Below, in pieces: positions 49,147 to 61,507 of a stretch of 64,000 nucleotides of DNA; the stretch's first letter is position 1; every line of letters starts with the position of its first letter. The DNA lies in contig JBAJFG010000034.1 of assembly GCA_037903475.1 (NCBI GenBank), positions 620,001 through 684,000 on the forward strand. The letters are read 5' to 3'. Source of the stretch: Ancylostoma caninum. Taxonomy: Eukaryota > Nematoda > Chromadorea > Rhabditida > Ancylostomatidae. The position numbers and the translations under genes are program-made. The notes under the pieces are model-generated. The model was not told the DNA's origin. It was given only the letters and a program-made list of their open reading frames with translations, and ran no database searches.

Positions 49147-52145
49147 ATGGCGGGAGAGAGTTTGAAGAAGAAATTCGAGGACTTTCTGGTTGAGAAAGTG
49201 TTTGGAAAAGCGGTGAGTAGTTCTTTTTTTCAGATTCTTTTTTGCTCTTAGTTTCATTTTTGGTTGAAACCTGAACTCCGATGCACATTTTGAACATTTT
49301 CTTACACTGTAGACACCAACTTTTCCTTTGCTAAATACCTCACCTAAGGGGGTGGCCATCGAAGGCCGGAGACTTCTTTTTAACCACTAAATTCAGTGAT
49401 TCGAGCAGGTCTGCCGCGACGTAAAAGTAATGCGACGCGGTTCCAGACATATGTTTCAGTTTAATACAGTTTATTCCAAAAGCGGTGATAATGTGTGTTT
49501 CAGTTTAATACAGTTTATTCCAAAAGCGGTGAGTGTTCAAACATAGCGCTTGCTTTTCTGTCCACCTCTAGCTGCTTTCTCTGTGTATTTTCCTCTCTGT
49601 CATCTCTTCAACTATCTGCTTTCTCTGTGTATTTTCCTCTCTGTCATCGCTTCAACTATCTTCGCTAGTGAAACCGACTATATCTTTGCGAAGGTACTCA
49701 GTAAATGCGGATAATTATACAGTGAAGGACAGACTTTATTGTAGTGTAGACAAACCGAGGCAGCGCCGCATCACTGTTGCAGCGCGGCAGGCCAGCAGGA
49801 CTCTGTGGCCGTCGATCATGGACGGGCTAATTTACTCATTTGTTCCAACGAAAGTTAATCAATGTCTCTGCATTTAATATCTGTGAATAAAAAGAGAAGC
49901 GAAACAGCAGTCTCGATCACGCACAAGAACCACACCGCTCAGCTGGTCTGCCGCGACGTAAAAGTAATGCAACGCGATTCCGGATATTTGTATATGGACC
50001 TTTTCCATACCGATACACCGTCAATTACAGTTACAAAGACTGACTTTAAGAAGACTTCCGAGTGTTCCTTCCTTACTGCGGTGCAAATGCTAGGAAATCA
50101 TTAGGTAAAAGTCATTCGCTTAAAGCTATAGGAGACGAGCGCACCCTACACTGAAGAAAACGTTGAGCGTTAAGTGTTCTGGTTAGTGTTAGATGTCCTG
50201 AAGACATGTCTTGCGACCAACATTATGTCAGCACCAGCCGATAGATGAGGAATGATGTGCAAACATCTGTAGCCTTCGCGCTGGTTGTTTTGGTAATGTA
50301 CGAGACGTTCGTACTTTAACCCTTTTACTATTTAGACGTAGAATGGTAATCGAAGACGTGCGGAGTTTTCCTTTTCCATTTTGACAAATATCATAACAAA
50401 TGCAAACAATTCATTGTACTAAAGTTATGACCGGCACTTCTCAGGATAATAGGAATTACCACGGATGAGCGGATTACCACGATTTGTTCATAAAATTCCA
50501 ATTTTTTGTTGGCATTTTTTGTATTTTTTACTTGATAAGATTTTTACTGATCTCCACACTGCTCTACTGTTTACATTCATCTTTTAATTGCTGTACAAAT
50601 ATTAGCACACGGGGTGAACACAAATCAATAGCCGCTGCGCGAACGCGCGCGTCGATAGCCCTATGGTACCGCTCAGATCGCTGCTATTGAAACAGGATGC
50701 ATGCTAGATAACATCAACTTGATAAATAATATTGCTAAATAAAACTGCTCATATATTTAACCAGTTTAGGCGAAGTACTTTGTGCCTGAACAGCGTGCAG
50801 CTCGAGAAAACGAGGATGCAGTGAAAGGTAAAACATTTTTTATTTGAACGATCAAAAGCGGTTCTGTTTGTTCATCCTTCCCCCATATCAAAACCGGAGA
50901 AAGAAAATTGGCTTGTCAGTCTGACCGAGAAGTTTCCAGAAATTATATATTGGAATAGAGAATTGGTTTGTTACATACAACTGTCTTGATATCCTGACTG
51001 GTGATTGGTTTTACTCAATGCACCATGAAGGTAGGGTTCCACCTCAGGGTCGTGTTGAGATTTTCACGTGGAAAGAATCTACAGGAGCTTCTGATCACAG
51101 TGGTATACATGTTTTCCTGCAATATTGCCGAATAACTTTTTTCCGAGCACCAACTTCTAGGCAGCTTGGGGGTGGAGCTGGTTGGAGAGACTACGGAGTT
51201 CTCTCATAATCAGGACGTCGTCATTCGATAATAGCCAACCGCCAGGCTCAGCTGCATGCTCTCCAAAATATGGAGCTCGAAAACGAGTTTTTAGGCAGTT
51301 TTACATGGAATCACATATATCATCCTGATCAGCAGCTCCTGGAGATTCGTTTCATGTGAAAATATCAAAAAAAAAAGACGATTCCGGCGTGGAACGGTGC
51401 CTTCAATCTATATCTCTGATCACATTATTTTCGCACGATGGTGCTAATCAAATCAATGGGATTATTTCAGATGAGGCGAAAATCCTGGCGAAAAACAGTT
51501 GCCCTGGAGTGACCGAGGTGGAGGCTGAAGATGGCACCTGGATTTTGTACAACAAGACTAGCCCAGGTTTGTCTTTCGGATCATTTAATTTTAAAAATTC
51601 ATTCTTCAACTATTGCTAGCAGTCTAAATCTTGCAAAAGTAACCTCTACAGTTTTTTATTGCTGCAGAGATACCAACCTCATTCCACAGTGGAATAAAGC
51701 TCATTTATTCTATATATTCTTTCTTGTCATGTTCCAAATTTTTTTTTGTCAGAATAGTTCGATTTGAGCTTGTATTTAGGTGATGGAGATGTTAAAAATG
51801 GTGGAAATGAAGAAGCCGACGAACGCTCCACTGAAGAAGCAACCATCCAGTGCGAACATGAACGCTCTTATTATAGATTCTTGAAGCTCATCCCTGGTAA
51901 AGTGCCTCACTGAACTTAGTTTTGACCTCAGGCTGTTGCCAACATGCCACTGCACAAGATGTCACTTGTTCTTGCCTTTTCTTCCTGTTGATTACATATT
52001 ACATATATGAATGAGCTTATGTGATGGATCTTTCCTGTAAATGAAACCGGTCAAGAATTGTTGTTTCTCCCTTTCAAGGCCCTAATCTCAGTTGTTTCTT
52101 TCTGAACCACAGTATTTTTCAGGAGCCCAAGGCTTTATTTGTTAG
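49147..52145 (+). CDS. Unrecognised small acidic protein, 5 exons
   Basis: I do not recognise this gene. Exons: 49147-49212, 50770-50827, 51471-51566, 51780-51896, and a probable last exon 52123-52145 ending in TAG. All junction phases agree, giving about 119 residues. The N-terminus MAGESLKKKFEDFLVEKVFG is a likely amphipathic helix. It continues KYFVPEQRAARENEDAVK, then CPGVTEVEAEDGTWILYNK, which looks like a short beta segment, then an Asp/Glu/Asn-rich linker and YYRFLKLIP. There is no signal peptide or membrane segment. The ATG lies about 40 bases after a TTTAG acceptor. Intron 1 (1557 nt) has two separate 44-base tandem duplications. An alternative last exon from 52113 would extend the protein by about 40 hydrophobic residues, so the C-terminus is uncertain. 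Confidence 0.6.
49453..49532 (+). repeat. 44-base tandem duplication including a splice-donor-like site
   Basis: The block GTTTCAGTTTAATACAGTTT continuing to CCAAAAGCGGTGA occurs twice with a 44-base period (from 49453 and 49497). AAAAGCGGTGAGT in it equals the exon 1 donor context at 49207-49219 of the surrounding gene. It may be a coincidence or a copied donor region. Confidence 0.8.
49573..49660 (+). repeat. Second 44-base tandem duplication
   Basis: TGCTTTCTCTGTGTATTTTC continuing to CATCTCTTCAACTATC is repeated head-to-tail with a period of 44 bases and one substitution (CATCTC versus CATCGC). It lies 40 bases after the first duplication but is unrelated in sequence. Confidence 0.85.
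51195..51360. repeat. Dispersed repeat family R, copy 1
   Basis: The block with GAGCTCGAAAACGAGTTTTT, AGGCAGTTTTACATGGAATC and CTCCTGGAGATTCG is paralleled at 53170-53310 (GCTCGAAAAGAGGTTTTCCG, CTCCTGGAGATTCT) and 53590-53735 (TTGCTCAAAAAGGAATTTTT, TTTTGGAGATTC). All three have the same orientation and no ORF. This copy lies in intron 2 of the unassigned gene. Confidence 0.6.
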
Positions 52146-54610
52146 GGTTTCGGATGTATTTACGATTCCTTATGGGAATTTCCATGAGTAATGTCTTTTT
52201 TTTGAAAATTTCATTATCATTAGGTATCAGGTTGGTGCGAAATTAATTGCCGTTTTTGGGTATGTACAATAAACTTTTTTCTGTAGAATTTGCTCAACTT
52301 CAAGCCGCTTTAAGCCAAGTTGTGTGACCTTCTGAAAGGGCTTTTCCTCCTCTTTCAAAATCCTCATGAATATTTTGGCTGCCTCTTTTCAGTAGCTTTT
52401 TTGTGGAGATGCGAACAAAGGGTAAGCCGACGCGATTCTCGGTTGACCATGGTCAATGACTCCAAAATCCATCATTTCGTATCGGAAGTGTCCGGTAATC
52501 TTGCATTTGTTTTGGCTAGGAATTTCCTTCCCAATGGACACTAAGCTAGGGATTCGCGAGGTTTTCTTCCTAAGATTTTAAACTTAAATGTAATCATGAT
52601 TGTGGGCGCGGGATGTCGCTAAACGATGAGGCGTTCAGGACAGCCGTGGAACCCAAACCGGATCTTATCATCCGGACGACGAGAGTGAGGATGGATGCTC
52701 ACTATACTACAGTTTCAAAACATCTGACTTCAATCAACAGGGTAAGAAAGGTTCGGACATGAACACAACACGATCTGACTGATGACCAGCGTCTCAACTG
52801 GTGTGACATCTTTTCTACCTTAATTTCTCGTTCAGAAACGACTCATTTCCAGATAATTAATTACTTGGAATGAAGCTCGGCTTCTGAGCGATAACAATAA
52901 ATGCGAATGGATACGAATAGAGACGTTTCCCCACTTCTAAATTTTCCTAAACCAGATCATCCCTCTAGGGAGGTTGTGTCAGGAGTTTGATGGTGCTGTA
53001 AGAGTGTGATTGACTGCATCCTTCTCCAACCCGTTCTATCATTCTATCGTTTCTGCTTTCCTTGCTGAACCACACAGAGAGCACTTCCCATACAGTTGGA
53101 TGGTCAGGAGGTCTCTACGGACCTCCTCTATATAAAGATGTACTCCCAAGAACGCATTATTCAGAGACCTCGTCCTCCCGCCTTGGCCCCGCCCACAGGT
53201 TCACTAGAAAATGGCGCTCGAAAAGAGGTTTTCCGGCAGTTTTGCACAGAATCTCGTACACCACTGTGATCACCATCTCCTGGAGATTCTTAGCTCGGGG
53301 AAATCTTTTAAGTGATTCTGAAGTTGGGCGGTACCTTTAAGGGAAAACGAAGCTATCAAGACAGCAAAGAAGTCGTTTCATGGAAGAAATTGCGTGCTTC
53401 TTCTTGAGTACAACGATACGTTCTTTCACGAGAAGGGTGGAAATATTCTTCCTCTTTGTTTCTTCGTTGTTTTGTTTGTAATACAATTCGAATGTTCTTT
53501 TTGTTACTAGAAGCCTCTAGTTGGCTTGCGCACTCCGACTGCATCAACAAATAAAAAATAAATCTGAAAAAACACGATGAGGGATCTCGATAGTCCTGTC
53601 CTGGCTCCGCCCACAAGCTCCCCAATAATTGTTGCTCAAAAAGGAATTTTTCAGCAGTTTTCCACGACATCACTATATCAGTGTGGTCAGAAGCTTTTGG
53701 AGATTCTTTTCATATGAAAACGTCAAAAAGGAGGTGGAAGGGTGCCTTCAAATGCTCCGTTAAACACGTAGGAATGCATCGGAAAAGTTCTATGAGTACA
53801 TTTTTCGGATATCTGTTCACCTGTTGCTCCACACCTCTTCCTATTATGGTAGGGAGGATAGCAATCACCAGACAGCTACATACGTCGCACCTCTAAAATC
53901 TGTGGTCTCGATACAATTAGGCATTTTTTAACACCATGAACAGGAACCAGTTGAATTTCATCTTAAGGACACTTTATTGAATTCGGATTCCTAACAAATA
54001 ACATTTGGCAGAACAGAAACACAAACAATTCTGTCATACATTTCGATGTACATCATATTCGACAAATTTGCCCGTAAAATAGGCATGACATTGACGCCAG
54101 TGGTAATGCTTTGCATTAGAAAACGAGATCATAAGGAAATAACCAATCTTTTCGACCTCATAAGGTAGAAATGGTCCTCAAGCACGTGGCAGACACGTAC
54201 GTGCGTGCGACGAAATGCGTCATCCCCAGAACGAATGCGTGATGTCGCCGCAATTCGGACGAAGTCGTCTCGACCGAAGATAATGGTAACATCGATTTGT
54301 TACCCAAGTGGCTTGGGCACATACCAGTATACCAAGGTATATGGAGACTACCATCAGGATTTGATCTGAACTGCTAGCTGTCATTAAAAATATTCAGAAA
54401 AGTGTTTCTTACAACAGTCTAGGCAAACAATATCTAATAAATAACAACCGATATGTGCCTACGTGGAATCACTTGCTTAAAAATTCTGGCTCTCCAACAT
54501 TCCTGAGAGCTCACATTTTACACAGATGTCTTTTTTAGTAGTGCTACATTTTTTCCCAATAAATTATGTCTCTTCCAAGATGGTAGAGTGCGAAAAATCG
54601 AGAGAACAAC
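52146..54610. other. Intergenic region with repeat family R copies 2 and 3
   Basis: The region holds a mariner-end-like motif at 52233-52270 (GGTTGGTGCGAAATTAATTG followed by a CCGTTTTTGG), family R copies at 53170-53310 and 53590-53735 preceded by CCCGCCCACA-type sequence, and the 3' flank of the minus-strand membrane-protein gene. No gene is supported. Confidence 0.5.
52233..52270. mobile_element. Mariner-like terminal sequence, single end
   Basis: GGTTGGTGCGAAATTAATTG then CCGTTTTTGG strongly resembles the terminal inverted repeat of mariner elements. I did not find the matching inverse end nearby, so this is a solo or decayed end. Confidence 0.5.
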
Positions 54611-55142
54611 CTAAACTGCCTCACCAAATTTCTGATTAAATCGCTGCTTTTTAATCACAATAGTGTAGTACAATGTATATGTTGCCAGAAGAAAGAATCC
54701 AACACATTGACCAATCTGAAACATTCGTAACTTTCTCATTTTCACAGGTCTCATAGAATTTCTCAATTGCTACTCACTTCACAAACAATAAATGGAATGA
54801 GGTAAGCCGGATTGTCGTAGTAAAGTCCAATTAGGACACAGACAGAAACGACTGCGTTCATAATGATGAGGAAGATATCGAGCCAAAGGTGCACAGAATA
54901 CACACCAAAGAACATACAAACCGTGGAGAATAGGCATAGAATGAGCGCCGAAATGGCCACATAGAACGCGGCACGCTGTAAAAGTAAAGTGGATAGGAGA
55001 TTCCTCTGATCTTTACCGCTTAACCTACCTTCACGTGCACCGTGCCTTGGAAGCATTTGTATGCACTGCTTGGATCATGGCCAAAGTCATCTTCCAATAT
55101 GATCCGCGTACCTTCAAGACACAAACAGCATCGGATTTCCAT
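54611..55142 (-). CDS. Small 3-TM membrane protein, LAPTM/DUF7027-like
   Basis: Three exons on the minus strand: 55142-55029, 54975-54778, 54715-54611. Phases are all 0, giving 138 residues. The N-terminus MEIRCCLCLEG carries a CCxC cluster. CFQGTVHVK just before the first hydrophobic segment resembles the cytosolic Cys/His-Val motif that precedes TM1 in LAPTM-type and nematode DUF7027 proteins. Hydrophobic segments: AAFYVAISALILCLFSTVCM, IFLIIMNAVVSVCVLIGLYY, and a third from YLIPFIVCE into IGQCVGFFLLATYTLYYT. The C-terminal tail is basic and short (KKQRFNQKFGEAV). LAPTM4/5 proteins act in late endosomes and lysosomes; that location is an inference here. The lumenal loop between TM1 and TM2 is short and the protein is smaller than mammalian LAPTM (~230 residues), so it may be a reduced nematode-type member. 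ATG at 55142 is the first in frame. Confidence 0.72.
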
Positions 55143-57426
55143 GAACATTCATCGCATATCGGACCGGATTCTTCAAAAAGTCGAATAACCTGGATGAGAA
55201 AGCCACATACATACATCACCAACGGATAGCTTCGAACAGAAACGAGCTGTTTTCAAGCACGAGGATACGATACAGATACATATTAGGTTGTTCGGAAAAT
55301 AATGCAGGATTCCAATCTGTTTCCCCAAAGACGAAATGAGAAGTTCGGACCGGTTGGCAAACGGTCTTACCGTAGTTTCTGGGCATAGGAGAAAATGTGG
55401 TCCACGTATAAGCACATTGAAGGCAACCAACTGAGTGATCTGGGTCTAACAAACGTCGAGCCCACCTATCAGTGCCGCTTTTTACTTTGCAGAGGGTGTT
55501 ATGGAACCATTAAGCTTGGAAATTACGGTAAGAGCGTTTGACAACCGGCGTGAACTTTACATTTTGTTGTCAGCAGTGACTCCCCTCAGCTGTGAGCAAA
55601 CTTAATTATTCGAGATAAAACCAGTGCCTAAAATTCTGTGGCCGTGTGGTTTTTTATTTACTTACATTTATTTATTTGTTTATTCACTTATTTATTCTGG
55701 TGCACAACGAGGTGTGTAGTAAATCAAACTGAGACAAAAAATGCACATAACCCAGTACCAAACTTGAGAAAAAAAATTAAACTTCATTAGCTGGCACCTA
55801 ATAAGGTAAATAAACCAAATACGAGTCCAAAGAAATGGGATTAGTCTTGGATTCTTAGAAAATTCCAGTGTTTAGCATTTTGTGAATGTACAAGAAATAG
55901 GAATCACCAAACTACTTCTACCACGACAAAATGCTGAACATCATGACGTGCGGTTATTTATTTATTTATTATCTTCACTCGAGGTGTAGCAAATATGTCA
56001 AACAAAACTTCAGTGCTAGTAACACTAATATTTTCTGAGAGGTCATATCTAGCGGCGATCACGTTAGTGAGTCCAAGTAACAACAATAGCCAGTGGCGGC
56101 TAAATAATGTTGCCCTAATCCACTGAAATGAATCATCCAATTATAGAAAAAAAAAACAATTCTATGCGATGGCTATTAGTATAACTGGATTAAACTATAG
56201 ACAAGTAGAATCGCCTGTGCCAGGAAGTACTATGGCGCGACTACCATGGTTGAGTGAAGCCCACGGTCCGATCACTTTCGTGTGATAGAAGAGCAGTGGG
56301 CACCGAAGCGTCAGGTCCTGATTCCATATATACCCGCGAAGACATACTGTGGTATAAACTTTGGAGTAAATTAATGATCAGCTTTTACTTAGTATCGTGC
56401 GCTCATTCACTTGCTAGTTGACGAAGATATAATTGTCGCGCCTTAGATATAATTGTCGCGGAGCGGAGGTTTAGTGGGCCCGTTCCGACCCCAGCGCTAC
56501 CTGCACCGCAACCAAGGAGGAATGCGAAACTAACAATAAATGAAATATTTTCTGGTGAAACCATTAGTGAGGTTGAACTAGCACAAAATCGATAAGGGTT
56601 TAATAGTTTGAAGAGCAACATTAATAACCTCAAATTAGATGAATTATGAATAGAGGAGGAAAGTTGGGTTGCAATCACGACAAATTTGTTAACGCAGGGG
56701 TCATCGTTAGCTTCATGCACTAAGTCAGTGGTATGGAAAATGGAAACTATGGCCTCATGAATGTAGTATGAGAAAGAGAACAAAATAAACGGATGTTTTA
56801 AAAGTCGTAGCCTGACTGAGGCTGCCCTCGAGGCCGAACCCATCGATTGCCGGTAGGGCGGACATAGTCAAAGGTAGATCACAGCCGCCCTCGGCACGAT
56901 CATGGGTACGGTACCACGGCCTTCACGAACGGGAGCGATCGCTCCGCGACAATAATCTTGCTCCAGGAATGTAGCTGGAAACCTGGTTGTGACAACGACT
57001 CTTTGATCTGGTACGAACGCTTACGTGAACTTGGATGGTTGCTCGAGGGCCCAATTACCTCTTACACGAATAAGCTCAGAAACAGAAGCTGGCCGATAAC
57101 TGTAGTCATAATGTATCTGAATGAGCTTTACCCTGCGAAGACAGAGGCTCTGGAAGTCACTACGGAAAAAGTTGAGATCGTGTTTATATACTTATCCGAC
57201 GCCGGAGTTCGCGGAGAAAAACAGCTTGAGCTGCGCAATGGGTTCCCGATAAACGGATAGCGGTAGCAATGAAAGGACTTTTCACAGTGTTTAATTCTAT
57301 TCCTTACCACATAACGTCGTCCATTGTACGAGGTCGTCAGTGGCTACAGAAAATCGCTCGCGGTGTAAGAAATGTGCTCTCCACACAGAAGCTCTATTTA
57401 TGTTATGTTTATGTGATCACGAGTGT

Positions 57427-57850
57427 TCAAAGAATACAAATGTCCAGAAGCTTTTGAAAATGGTTGTCAGTGGACAAGAAGTCCCGTGAATATGGTGGAT
57501 GAGGCAGAGTTTCGTAGACCAGTTCGTTTAATTTTTGGAACGTCGGTAGCGCGAGATGTGGCCGAGCGTTTTCATGCAAAAGGATTAGCCTTCTCCTGTT
57601 GACCAATGCCGGATACATATTAATGTTCATTCTTTTGTTGCATTTCATAGGATTCTCGAACTTTCTTTGTTGCCATAATCGTCTCACCTAGATTCAAGAA
57701 ATTGTGGGTGATCAACTCAGCAACAGACCGACAAATTACTCCGTAGCTGTAATCGTTTCACCCAGACTCGAGAAACTGAGGGGATTAATCCAGCAGCAGA
57801 CTACACTGTCAGAATGGCCTTTTTCTGATGGAAATTCGGCCTGGCGAAGG
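57427..57850 (-). pseudogene. Mariner transposase fragment, decayed
   Basis: Reading the minus strand, INPLSFSSLGETITATE (with a stop soon after), then PALVNRRRLILLHENARPHL, then QKLNELVYETLPHPPYSRDF, correspond in order to the catalytic domain of mariner (Tc1/mariner, SETMAR-like) transposases. The usual HDNARPH is HEN here, so one catalytic aspartate position is Glu. The PPYSxD...TDxHF block is still visible. Stops and frame changes between about 57690 and 57780 break the frame, and the N-terminal DNA-binding half is missing. It cannot encode an active enzyme. Confidence 0.82.
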
Positions 57851-60800
57851 GCTACGATGTGGGATCGCGGTCCAGCCACTGAGCTAATCGTCACCGGTTG
57901 TCCAAGAGGAAGTTCTCGTCTATGCGCTGTACTACAATAGTTTGAATTCACAGAAGTGAATCAATTGCAATTCATATTTTGACCTACCATTTCCAGCCTA
58001 CAGGACTTCTCAAAAACACATCTTATACTATAATTAGCTTAAATAGCGAGAAAGCGCATGGAATACGCTTTGCAATGATGTACAATAGTTCTACATTGTT
58101 GCGGAAATGTACGGGAGAAAAATATGATTGAAAATACTACATTGATTCCCAAACAATTTAGTATTATAGGGCATCCAAATCCATCGTTAATAGCTTAGAA
58201 TAATTCAGGGATGGATTAGCAATACAAGTGAAGCCTTGCGCATTACCTAATAGTAGTGATCCCACAACAGAAAAAAAGTCATTTGAAGATGGAAAAAAGG
58301 GCTGCTGAGAAAAGCAGTGATTGACTGAGAACAACTTTAATAAGCTTTCGACGGTAAGTTAGTGGAAAAAAGATCGTATTCAGTGATTATCATAGAGATT
58401 TCTTCCCAATGAGAACAATGCTCACTGAGAGAAGTAGATGAAGATTTTTATATGTTGGAAATACTGCGGATACTACATTAGACGTTGTATGAGGATAAAA
58501 AAGCAAAAAAGCAATGGATGGGATCTTATGGAGAAGTAGAAAAAGGTCTCTACACATGCAGTACCGGCCAAAATTATATAGACGTTTGGAGTCTCCTCCA
58601 TATCCCTTTTAACCTCATTTAGAGCAAAGTTTCAAAGCTCATATTCTTACAGGTGTTGTAGACACCCACATGTAATAGAAATGGACTGGTATTGTACTAT
58701 TTCGTCAGCAAGTTTCCTTTGACGCAATTTTTATTCACAAAAGTCAAAACAAGAAATTTTGCAGCACCTACAGAAGACAGCAGAAGGGATTTTATGGGCA
58801 GTATTTTAACAATAATTGAACTCCTTGTAATAGATTTGACCCATACTTGAATGAAATGGTGCGCTTTTAGATAACAGAACAAAGCATGCTGAGCAAACTT
58901 GAGTTCATTTCAGCTGTAAACCAATGTAAGAATTTCTGCCGTATTAGCTCACTATTTCTTGGCTACAATGTTAATTCGGTCACCATGCCCCCAGAAGTGC
59001 ATGCCACGAAAAGTTGCTTTTGTTTTTTTTTTTCTTATGCGAAGCTTTACTCCGCCAAAAGTTATATAGGAAAATTCAAAAGGCTGCATAATTTTGGCCA
59101 GTACCCTACCCTTGAACAATCCGCTATAGCCGTGGTAGATACGCTCGAAATGAGGACAAGGGGCTGAGCAAATCACTAGAAATACTACATAAGACTAATC
59201 ACAGAAAAAGAGAGGGAGGGTTGGCGCTTTGAAAAATGTTGTCTCCGCCGACTTCTGAGGCCGGAGCGGCATCAATTTTGGAAATAAAATTGGTGGAGGA
59301 TGGATTTCAAATTGTGAAAACCTCTCATGACCTTAGGACTTGGCAGACAAACGTATATTGAACCGAAACAATTCATTTAAGCATGTAGAAAGTTAGTAGC
59401 CTGTTAACAGGAGCGAATGGCTGTGGGGGATGAATGGTATGAATAGAACGAATGAGAAGAATGAACACGTGTATATGCTACAGTGCAAATAAACTAGCTA
59501 CTAAAAAAATCAGTCATGAGAAAATAGCGAAATCCATGGATGAGCAAATGAAAGAGCCCAATAAATGCTTGAGCGGATGGAAAATTTTTTACGAAGATCT
59601 TCATAACTGAAAATGTGGTTAAACCACCTGACAACTCAGGAGTGAATTAGCGAGACGAATGAGATCCTCACAGCTCAAAATCGCCTACTCTACTACCACA
59701 TCGAGAAACTAAAAAATACTGAGTCATCCATCAGGAAGAAATGCAGTATCTGTTAGGTTACTTACATTTATTCATTTATTTTGTTTGATTATGCCTGGCA
59801 AGAACAGAGGTTGGTGGAATGACGACGAAATAGTTTACAAACTACTGTAGCATTTACTAAACACCCGTTTGACAAAGTTCGAAGCGAATGTTAGAATATG
59901 AGAAAGAAAAAGAATTCCGAATCACGGACGGCAGAAACGCGGTCCAGAGAGCGTACGTCTCCTCCCACTTGCTGCCATCCTCCCCTCAACTGCTGATCAA
60001 GCGTTTCTTCAGAAACAATGCAGCAATTCAAGAAGAATTACAGCAATCGAGCGCAGGATGTCAGGCCCTGAGAAGGAGGTGTCCTTAGGCTCTGTAGCGG
60101 CAATTTCATAAAATTAACTATAGAAGCAACATGAGAGAATAAATAAATGAGTGAATGAATAAATGATGGTACAAGAACCTTGCAGTCAGACAAATGGTAG
60201 ATGTAAGGGATCTGAGGCGTATTATGTACTAGATTTTTTTCACTATAGGAATATATCAGGCCAAGCTGTTTTTCGACCTCTCATATGCTGGAACATCTGT
60301 CTAAGAACGAAGAGTGAATTATGAAGACACAGATGAGCTATCCTGAATAACGACAATATTAGCAGTACACAAGACTTTTGGCCATCAACCTTCTGGAAAA
60401 ATCCAAGCGTTCCCGAATTTTCCAGTTGTTCTGCTGTTAGTATGTTCGGCATGTTATTGACAGCGTGAAACCTAATGTCACGTCGTAAAGTATGCCATAA
60501 TCATGCATGGTAGAGATTCTTGCTTCTTCGTTCTGTCATCGAGTGAAGTACCACAGTTAGCTTCTCGAAGGAGGATTTTACCCGGGGATTCCGGGACTGA
60601 CGAGCGAACGAGGCATGTTTAGATAGACAAGATTAATATGTGACACAACGTGTGAGCGTACACATGCTGACACGGAACGCCGAGTGGTTCGCGTGAAGAA
60701 GAACGACAAGAACCCCAGCGTATCCAATTTTTTCTGGAAGCAGAAAAACTCAACATATTCCCTGGAATATCTGCAGGATAACGTTCCAGTGAGTCTGATT

Positions 60801-61255
60801 TAATGAATGACGGCACCATGAAAATGTGCGCATACAAAATTACGAGCCTCCTGCTACCTTGGACATTATACCTACAGTTTTACGACAGACAATAGGCGAG
60901 AAACACATAACTTAGACTCAGGTGAATTCATCTAAATTACACCAGGATCAGCAGGCCAGCTCCGAGCAATTCTGACGACTGGTGGAGTGGCCGCTATTTG
61001 CTATCGTTTCTTCTAGGATGCAGTGATTTTTCTTTTCTTCCGATCTCTTTAGGTATCCAGCTGTTCGTAGAAAACAGCTGGTGATTAATGACACCTTTAT
61101 TTTTTAAAACTAAATTTGTTCCATACTTTACGTAGGAATCGTCCACGAGTACAGATGTTTGTGCTCAGCTTCTTTGAGAACCTCAGTGAATGCACTGTTA
61201 CCCATCCGTAAGAAGGAGCGAAAAAGTCAAAACTCGATTAAAAATCCGATCAAAC

Positions 61256-61507
61256 CAATAACTCGATGTTTCCATGCAAAGTGATTGTCGTATTCGTGTT
61301 CAGCACATTCGAAAACCCCAGCGGGCATGTTCTCACCGATCCCCGAGCAGAAGTTGTGAAAGAAATCAATAAAATCAATAAATCGATACCATCGTTCAAA
61401 GCGGTTGTCATATTCATGTTCAGCACATTGAGGGACCCTAGCAGACATGTTCTCACCGACTCTTGGACAAAAACAGTAAAAAATCGACAAAATCAATAAA
61501 TCGATAC
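61256..61507 (+). repeat. ~119-base tandem duplication
   Basis: Two diverged copies lie head-to-tail. Shared blocks are TTGTCGTATTCGTGTTCAGC versus TTGTCATATTCATGTTCAGC, CATGTTCTCACCGA, and the end AATCAATAAATCGATACC. Both strands show paired open frames because of the duplication. Divergence is about 20 percent by eye. Confidence 0.75.

Noticed and set aside
56403..56843. 146-codon minus-strand ORF
   Set aside because: Hydrophobic but without recognisable domain, splice signal or start context; base composition equals flanking spacer. Plus-strand reading has stops.
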